Assembly (NCBI GenBank): GCA_038259365.1
Contig: JBBSOW010000016.1
Coordinates: 1-48,528 of the forward strand
DNA length: 48,528 nt
Direction: 5' to 3'
DNA from: JBBSOW01 sp038259365
GTDB taxonomy: Bacteria > Actinomycetota > Actinomycetes > Propionibacteriales > Propionibacteriaceae
This document shows, piece by piece, positions 43,011 through 48,528 of this stretch (positions within the stretch are counted from its first letter, which is position 1; every line of letters begins with the position of its first letter). The notes under the pieces were generated by a model. It did no database searches and was not told the origin of the DNA. It saw only the letters and a list, made by a program, of their open reading frames with translations. The position numbers were made by a program, and so were the translations under genes.

Positions 43011-45194
43011 ATGACGAAAATTGAACTGGTTGCCCCGACGAACGAGCGCGAGCTGGGGGCTCGGCTGGGCGATGGCGGGTGCCACTTCGCCCTGTGGGCC
43101 CCCCGCGCCAGCCGCGTCGAGCTCGCGCTGGTCGCCGAAGACAAGTCCCAGGCGAACCTCGATATGGCCCAGAGCGAGGACGGCGTGTGGACCGTGTTCG
43201 CCGAAGGCGTCGAGGCCGAACAGCGCTACGGCTACCGGGTACACGGAAAGTGGAAACCCGAGGAGGGCGTGCGGTTCAACCCCGCCAAGCTCCTGCTCGA
43301 TCCCTACGCCCGTGCTATCACCGGGGGCGTGGACTACTCCGGCCCGATCTCGGACCACATCGCCGAATCCGATTACGAGCCCGACGAGATCGACTCCTTC
43401 GAAGCCGTTCCCCTCAGCGTCGTCGTTGCCGACTCCCCCGCGCCGACGCCCATCGCCGAGCGCTTGCCCCTCACCGAGACCGTGCTCTACGAGACCCACG
43501 TCAAGGGCTATACGATCAACCATCCGGCCGTGCCCGAGCACCTGCGCGGCACCTACGCCGGTCTTGCCTACCCGGCCGTCATCGAGCACCTGCAATCGAT
43601 CGGCATCACCGCCGTCGAACTGCTTCCGGTGCACCACTTCGTTTCCGAGCCCTTCATCATCGGCCGCGGACTCTCCAACTTCTGGGGCTACAACACCCTT
43701 GGCTTCTTCGCCCCGCACGCCGCCTACTGCTCGGTGAGCACGACCGGGGCCCAGGTCCGCGAGTTCAAGGAGATGGTGACCGCGTTGCACGAGGCCGGGA
43801 TCGAGGTCATCCTCGACGTGGTCTACAACCACACCGGTGAGGGTGGCCACGAGGGCCCCACGCTGTCCTACCGTGGCATCGACCACGCCGGTTACTACCG
43901 GCTCACCGAGGATCTGCGCAACGACTACGACGTCACCGGTTGCGGCAACTCCGTGGACACGGCCCAGCCGGGCGTGCTCAAGATGGTGCTCGATTCGATG
44001 CGTTACTGGGTCACCGAGATGGGGGTCGACGGGTTCCGCTTCGACCTGGCCACCACGCTGATCCGCGACGACAAGCATCACGTCGATCAGGCTCACCCGT
44101 TCAAGCTGGCCGTCGAGGCCGATCCCGCCTTCGACGGCGTCAAGATGATCGCCGAGCCCTGGGACATGGGTCCCTACGGCTATCAGGTGGGCGCGTGGGG
44201 CAAGCGCTGGAGCGAGTGGAACGACCGCTACCGCAACTTCATGCGCGATTTCTGGCGCGGCAATATCTCCGGAGTGCGCGAGTTGGCCGGCCGGCTCAGC
44301 GGCTCGGCCGACATGTTCAACCACACGGATCGTGGCGTCGAATCCAGCGTCAACTTCATCGCCGCCCACGACGGCTTCAGCATGCACGATCTGGTGACCT
44401 ACGACGTCAAGCACAACCAGGCCAATGGTGAGGCCAACCACGACGGCGCCGACGACAATCGCTCGTGCAACTACGGAATCGAGGGCGAGACCGACGATGC
44501 CGAGATCACCCAGCTGCGGCACCGTCAGGTGCGCAACATGATGGCCACGCTCCTGCTCAGCCACGGTGTGCCCATGGTGCTGGCCGGGGACGAGTTCGGG
44601 CGTACCCAGGGCGGCAACAACAACGCCTACTGCCAAGACAGCCCGATCTCGTGGGTGCGTTGGGACCGCATCGAGGAGTGGTCCGATCTCACCGAGCTGA
44701 CCACGACGCTGAACAGGCTGCGCCAGGAGCACCCCGTGTTGCGGCCCACCCTGTTCCTCGACGGTAGCCACATCGACGCCGAGGGCGAGGACTTGGGCCG
44801 GCGCAACCTCGCCTGGTTCGACGGCTTCGACGGTGAGATGGACGACGAGGACTGGGACGACGGAAACCGTCGGGTGCTCGGCATGTACGTCTCCGACGGC
44901 GACGAGGCCTTCGCGGTGTGGATCAACGGCGCCGCGAACGGGGTCGACATCACCCTGCCCGGCACCCCGTGGGCCTCCCGCTGGGACATCGTCGCCCACA
45001 CCGTCGCCGAGGGCGAGCTGCCCACCGAGCCCCTCGAAGCTGCGGCAGAGCTCATGCTCCCGCATCGCAGCGTCATCGTCATGCAGTCCGAGCTTCCCGG
45101 CGGGGCCGACATCGAGACCGAGCACACCCGACACGAACCCACGGCGCCGGTCGAGGCCGGGTCGGACGTGCCCGCCGAATGGCACCAGAACTGA
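43011..45194 (+). CDS. glgX: Glycogen debranching enzyme GlgX/TreX-type
   Basis: This GH13 enzyme hydrolyses alpha-1,6 branches of glycogen after phosphorylase action. The 727-residue product has an N-terminal CBM48-like domain (HFALWAPRASRVEL, 25-38) and the GH13 barrel with DVVYNHT (269-275), nucleophile Asp345 (GFRFDLA), acid/base Glu382 (AEPWD) and Asp454 (AAHDGF), plus a C-terminal beta domain. ATG 43011 has GAAGG 11 nt upstream. The Asp/Glu-rich C-terminus is ordinary for the family. It is followed 61 nt later by a glycosyltransferase cluster, which raises the possibility that these enzymes act on a related glucan. Confidence 0.95.
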   Translation: MTKIELVAPTNERELGARLGDGGCHFALWAPRASRVELALVAEDKSQANLDMAQSEDGVWTVFAEGVEAEQRYGYRVHGKWKPEEGVRFNPAKLLLDPYARAITGGVDYSGPISDHIAESDYEPDEIDSFEAVPLSVVVADSPAPTPIAERLPLTETVLYETHVKGYTINHPAVPEHLRGTYAGLAYPAVIEHLQSIGITAVELLPVHHFVSEPFIIGRGLSNFWGYNTLGFFAPHAAYCSVSTTGAQVREFKEMVTALHEAGIEVILDVVYNHTGEGGHEGPTLSYRGIDHAGYYRLTEDLRNDYDVTGCGNSVDTAQPGVLKMVLDSMRYWVTEMGVDGFRFDLATTLIRDDKHHVDQAHPFKLAVEADPAFDGVKMIAEPWDMGPYGYQVGAWGKRWSEWNDRYRNFMRDFWRGNISGVRELAGRLSGSADMFNHTDRGVESSVNFIAAHDGFSMHDLVTYDVKHNQANGEANHDGADDNRSCNYGIEGETDDAEITQLRHRQVRNMMATLLLSHGVPMVLAGDEFGRTQGGNNNAYCQDSPISWVRWDRIEEWSDLTELTTTLNRLRQEHPVLRPTLFLDGSHIDAEGEDLGRRNLAWFDGFDGEMDDEDWDDGNRRVLGMYVSDGDEAFAVWINGAANGVDITLPGTPWASRWDIVAHTVAEGELPTEPLEAAAELMLPHRSVIVMQSELPGGADIETEHTRHEPTAPVEAGSDVPAEWHQN

Positions 45195-45255
45195 GCCTGA
45201 AGGGGATCGGTCGATCCGTGACCCGTGGGGCCGATACCGCCTCCCCGCTCGCCTC

Positions 45256-46296
45256 GTGAGCACGCGCCTACGGATCCAATCCGTTCCGGCGGCCCACGCC
45301 TACGTGCGCCACAGCCTCACTCCGGCGTCGCCGCGGCGATCCGGGCTGAGGCTACTCCCGGATCCGCCCGTGTGGGGCGCGGCCGAGGGTCAGTGGTGGC
45401 CATCCCCGGTGCTCGACCCGTCCTGGCCCCGCGCGGCCCGGCGAGGAGTCGATGTGGTGCACTTGCACTTCGGCTTCGAACACCGCAGCGCGGCCGAGCT
45501 CGAACGGTGGTGTGCCGCCTTGGGCAGCGCCGGTCTGCCGCTGGTGCTGACCGTCCACGACCTCGCCAATCCGCATCTGCACGACCAGCGTCCCCACCTG
45601 GAAACCCTGGGGGTGCTGGTACCCCGCGCCGACGCCGTGATCACCCTCACCGAGGGTGCCGCCACAGAGATCCTTCGACGCTGGGGGGTCCACGCCCAAG
45701 TGCTGCCCCACCCCCACGTCGTGCCGGCCGACCGGCTCGGTCGACGCCGACGGCGCCCGAACGGTCCGCCACGCCTCGGGATTCCCCTGGGTGCCCTGCG
45801 CGCCAACGTGGACCGTCGTCTCGTTCCCCGGCTCCTCGATCTGGCGCCGCGCGATGCGGAGCTACAGCTCGATCTGCGGCCGGGCCGCGGGCAGCAGCTC
45901 ATCGAGGAGGCGGGGCTCGACGGGCGGGCCGCTGACCCACGCCTGCGGATCGTCGAGCGAGCTGCCGGGAGCGAACTCGATTTCGCCACCCGGGTCAACG
46001 ACTTCGACGTCCTCGTTCTCCCGTATCGCCACGGCACCCACTCCGGTTGGGTCGAGGCGGCGCACGACGTCGGGGTGCCGGTGGTGGCCCCGGCGGTGGG
46101 TTACTGGCACGAACAGCATCCGCTCCACCGCTTCGAGCTCGACGACGACGAATCCCTCGCCCGGGCTCTGCACGCGGCCGCCGGGACAACTCTCGGCCCC
46201 GCCCCGGCCGCGGACCGGCTGGCGCAACGTCGGGATCTGGTGGCCGAACACGCCCGGCTCTACAAAGGCCTCACGACACCCCGCAGGGCGGCATGA
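45256..46296 (+). CDS. Glycosyltransferase, GT4-like, first of cluster
   Basis: The 346-residue product shows the GT-B pattern. An N-terminal donor/acceptor domain holds VDVVHLHFGFEH (66-77) and LVLTVHDLANPH (97-108). A C-terminal nucleotide-sugar domain has DFDVLVLPYRHGTHSGWVE, where the HSGWVE stretch equals the EX7E-region acceptor side of GT4 enzymes. It is short for GT4 (usually 370-420). GTG 45256 gives a family-like start, but no strong ribosome site is present. The donor and acceptor are unknown. It overlaps the next gene by ATGA. Confidence 0.72.
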   Translation: MSTRLRIQSVPAAHAYVRHSLTPASPRRSGLRLLPDPPVWGAAEGQWWPSPVLDPSWPRAARRGVDVVHLHFGFEHRSAAELERWCAALGSAGLPLVLTVHDLANPHLHDQRPHLETLGVLVPRADAVITLTEGAATEILRRWGVHAQVLPHPHVVPADRLGRRRRRPNGPPRLGIPLGALRANVDRRLVPRLLDLAPRDAELQLDLRPGRGQQLIEEAGLDGRAADPRLRIVERAAGSELDFATRVNDFDVLVLPYRHGTHSGWVEAAHDVGVPVVAPAVGYWHEQHPLHRFELDDDESLARALHAAAGTTLGPAPAADRLAQRRDLVAEHARLYKGLTTPRRAA

Positions 46297-47339
46297 GGCG
46301 GCCGCCGGAGCACCTCGTCCTCGGTCCAGACCGGCACGGTGTGGTCCGCCACGCCCTCGGCCTGTTGACCAACCCCGCCCTGGCGGGCGCCCGAGTGCGG
46401 CGCTTCGACACCGTCGAGGCGTTGGACGCCGACGCCTGCGTGTGGACCTCCCCCGGCCCGCTGCACGTCCATCTCACCGACCATCTGCTGGGAGCCAGCC
46501 CGGCCGAGGCGGCCGACCGGCTCGAGCGGTTGGCCGCGGCCCGGCCGATCTCGCTGGGCCTGCACGACATCCCCGACGCCGACGATCCGGCCACCGTCGG
46601 CGGACCCGGCCGACGCGACCGGCTCGCGGCCTATCGCCGGTTCGCCCACTGCGCCCGCCGGGTTGTCGTGGCCAGCCGACACGAGGCGGGGCTGCTGACG
46701 CGGCTTGGGGCCGACCCCTCGACCGTGGTGCTGGTGCCGCTACCGTTACGCCCGCCCCCTGCCTCCGCCGAGCGTCCGCCGCCCCTGCCTCGGCTCGCGT
46801 TACTCGGATTTCTGCATCCCGGCAAGGGGATGGAGACCCTGATCGAGGCCAGCCGGGCGCTGCGACCGGGCGTCGAACTGGTGAACCTCGGCCCCGTCGC
46901 CCACGGGCACGACGCCTACGCCGCCGAACTCGTCGCGGCGGCGCGACGGGCCGGTCGAAAGCTGAGCATCACCGGTTGGCTGTCGGCGGCCGAACTCCAC
47001 GCCCGGGCCCGCCAGGTCGCCGTTCCCGTGCTCGCGCATCGGCACATGTCGGCGTCCGGGTCGCTGGGCAGTTGGTGGCAGGCCGGCCGCCGCCCGATCG
47101 GTCTGCCCACGGCCTACCTCCGGGAGCTGGGCGAGCAGAACCCGCACGCGGTAGCGCTGAGAGGGGACCTTGCGGCAGCGATTGCCGCAGCCTTGGCAGA
47201 ACCGCAATCGACCTGGCTGCCGCCCGGCATCGCCCTGTGGCCCGGCCCGGCCGAGGCCGCCCGCTTGCTGGCCGAGCTGTTGTCCGAGATCAGCGATGAA
47301 CCCTCAGCCGGGGTACCCGATCGGGAGCACCGAACATGA
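46293..47339 (+). CDS. Glycosyltransferase, GT4/GT-B-like, second of cluster
   Basis: The 348-residue product has HVHLTDHLLG and LGLHDIPDADD in the N-terminal half and LLGFLHPGKGMETLIEA plus SITGWLSAAELHARA in the C-terminal half, the latter typical of GT-B nucleotide-sugar domains. A gly/ser-rich SASGSLGSWWQAGRRP replaces the usual glutamate motif, so catalysis may differ. Start and end overlap both neighbours by ATGA. It is not close to any named GT family that I can identify. Confidence 0.68.
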   Translation: MRRPPEHLVLGPDRHGVVRHALGLLTNPALAGARVRRFDTVEALDADACVWTSPGPLHVHLTDHLLGASPAEAADRLERLAAARPISLGLHDIPDADDPATVGGPGRRDRLAAYRRFAHCARRVVVASRHEAGLLTRLGADPSTVVLVPLPLRPPPASAERPPPLPRLALLGFLHPGKGMETLIEASRALRPGVELVNLGPVAHGHDAYAAELVAAARRAGRKLSITGWLSAAELHARARQVAVPVLAHRHMSASGSLGSWWQAGRRPIGLPTAYLRELGEQNPHAVALRGDLAAAIAAALAEPQSTWLPPGIALWPGPAEAARLLAELLSEISDEPSAGVPDREHRT

Positions 47340-48391
47340 ATCCCGAGCACGTCGCGGTGGTCATTCCCTGGTTCGACGACCAACCCGCGCTGGACCGGCT
47401 TCTCGTCGCGCTGGCCGCCCAGGACTTCACCGGGCGCCTCGACGTCGTCGTCGCCGACGACGGATCCCCGAGCCCGCCGGACCTCACGGTGGCCGCCGGG
47501 CTCACGGTGTGTTCGGTGTCCCAACCCGACGAGGGTTTCCGCGCCGCGGCCGCGCGCAACCTGGGGGCCCGGGCCAGCGAGGCGCCGCTCCTGCTGTTCG
47601 TCGACGCCGATATGGTGCCCGAACCCGGCTATCTCACCGCCATGGTCTCCGGTCTCGCCGACTTCGACGTCGTGGTGGGCCGCCGCCGGCACGCCGACCT
47701 GACCGGGTGGGGGCCGAGCGAGATCGCGGCCTGGTTTGCCGGCGGCGCGGCACCGAAGTCGTTGGCAGAGCCCAGCTGGCTGGCGGAGGCCTACGCGGGC
47801 TCGGCGGATCTCGCCGATAGCGACTCCCGCAGCTACCGCTACCTCATCAGCGCCGTGCTGGGGATTCGCCGCACCCTGTTCGATGCTGTCGGTGGGTTCG
47901 ACGAGAGCTTCGTGGGCTACGGCGGGGAGGACTGGGAGCTGGCCCACCGTTGCTGGCTGGCCGGGGCCCGCTGGCGCCACCTGCCGCGGGCGGTGGCCTG
48001 GCACGCCGGCGTCGACTTCGCCGAACGCGGCGACAAGACCGAGCGCACGCAGATCATGGCCGAACAGCGCGCACGGCTCACCCGCCTGCTGCCCGATCCC
48101 TGGGACCGCGACTCCGCGGCGCGCACCGAGGTGCCGTCGGTGGCCATCGTCGTGGACGCCGCCGAACTGGACTCCGCGGGCCTGCGGATCGCCCTGCGCG
48201 CCCTGCGGCCCGGCGCAGAGGTGCACCTGTGGCTCGGTGAGTCCACCGAGCACCTCGACGCCGAGCTGTTGAGCCAGGACGGGATCCACCTGGGCCGGCC
48301 CGGCCCACCCGAGCTGGCCCGGATCCCCGTCGTCGTCGACGGCGCGGCCGTCGCCCGGCGCTGGCAGCGGCTACGGGCCCGCGGACACTAG
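47336..48391 (+). CDS. Glycosyltransferase family 2 protein
   Basis: The 351-residue product has a GT-A fold: VVIPWFDDQ at the N-terminus, nucleotide-binding DDGS (41-44), the metal-binding DAD (90-92, LLFVDADMVPEP), and GGEDWELAHR (196-205) with the catalytic-region ED. It is an inverting-type GT2 acting on an unknown acceptor; the last 80 residues form an extra C-terminal region. It is soluble, with no membrane helices. ATG 47336 overlaps the previous stop (ATGA), completing a three-gene coupled set. Confidence 0.85.
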   Translation: MNPEHVAVVIPWFDDQPALDRLLVALAAQDFTGRLDVVVADDGSPSPPDLTVAAGLTVCSVSQPDEGFRAAAARNLGARASEAPLLLFVDADMVPEPGYLTAMVSGLADFDVVVGRRRHADLTGWGPSEIAAWFAGGAAPKSLAEPSWLAEAYAGSADLADSDSRSYRYLISAVLGIRRTLFDAVGGFDESFVGYGGEDWELAHRCWLAGARWRHLPRAVAWHAGVDFAERGDKTERTQIMAEQRARLTRLLPDPWDRDSAARTEVPSVAIVVDAAELDSAGLRIALRALRPGAEVHLWLGESTEHLDAELLSQDGIHLGRPGPPELARIPVVVDGAAVARRWQRLRARGH

Positions 48392-48401
48392 TCTCAGCGT
48401 C

Positions 48402-48528
48402 ATGCACGAGCAACGCGACGATCCGCCCATGACCGAGGCTGTCGACGAGGGCCGCCGACGACACTACGGGCACTTCTACGGCCTCGAGCCGCTCCCGGAG
48501 AACGGGCTGCCCCTGCTGGTGGTGTGGG
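48402..48528 (+). CDS. Start of a probable WcbI-type polysaccharide protein, 3' end cut
   Basis: The visible 42 codons read MHEQRDDPPMTEAVDEGRRR, then HYGHFYGLEPLPENGLPLLV and VW at the edge. Actinobacterial WcbI-type proteins begin with a similar HYGxFYGLxPLP block and continue into GNCQ. The window ends at about the point where GNCQ would appear, so the assignment is tentative. ATG 48402 follows TAGTCT by 7 nt (overlapping the previous stop codon), so it may have its own leaderless start or belong to the glycosyltransferase operon. Confidence 0.5.
   Translation, partial: MHEQRDDPPMTEAVDEGRRRHYGHFYGLEPLPENGLPLLVVW

Noticed and set aside
42987..45263. Long minus-strand frame opposite glgX
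   Set aside because: Antisense shadow of glgX; no recognisable domains.

Overview
The window is GC-rich chromosomal DNA from a member of the Actinomycetota. Three kinds of evidence point there. The trp operon carries the two actinobacterial membrane-protein hallmarks (a TIGR02234-type Trp-associated protein and an HGxxPAAW protein). The order gatCAB, ACT-domain gene, ligA, metE-like gene, mnmA, iscS, etfAB resembles the mycobacterial block I know as Rv3009c-Rv3029c. Start codons are often GTG, genes overlap as GTGA/ATGA, and several starts look leaderless. I cannot assign a genus; the content would suit Propionibacteriales or a neighbouring order.

Region 1 (1-16,043, minus strand) is one long co-directional run, in transcription order hisI, trpE, Trp-associated membrane protein, HGxxPAAW protein, trpC, trpB, trpA, SCO1-like lipoprotein, MauE-like protein, DsbA-like protein, lgt, ilvA, gltB, gltD (cut by the window edge). 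It joins tryptophan, histidine, isoleucine and glutamate synthesis to a small extracytoplasmic thiol/metal module whose four genes overlap by 4 nt and include the lipoprotein-modifying enzyme Lgt.

Region 2 (16.1-21.4 kb) is accessory DNA: a TIGR03085-type protein, a small ribbon-helix-helix-like protein with its own palindrome, a lycopene cyclase-like flavoprotein, a methyltransferase that looks N-terminally truncated, a decayed second copy of the cyclase 3' end, and a DUF222/HNH endonuclease-like protein whose linker is built from three in-frame palindromic 33-nt repeats.

Region 3 (21.4-30.4 kb) holds gatC-gatA-gatB (amidotransferase for Gln-tRNA/Asn-tRNA), a divergent ACT-domain gene with a DedA/VTT-like membrane protein, ligA with a small membrane protein, and an ArsR-type repressor translationally coupled to an MFS exporter behind a strong palindromic operator.

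Region 4 (30.4-37.9 kb) is a mosaic: a sugar locus (TetR regulator, frameshifted FucP-like permease, sugar-binding lipoprotein with no ABC partner), a decayed ferric reductase-like gene, the metE-like gene and mnmA, then a graveyard with remnants of a type I restriction hsdM and a GntR regulator.

Region 5 (37.9-48.5 kb) contains iscS, etfA/etfB, an enoyl-CoA hydratase divergent from an AI-2E-family permease, the glycogen debranching enzyme glgX, and a tightly overlapping set of three glycosyltransferases followed by the start of a likely WcbI-type gene. This last cluster is the best candidate in the window for a poorly described pathway, probably making a surface or storage glycan.

I saw no rRNA, tRNA, CRISPR array, intact transposase or replication origin.
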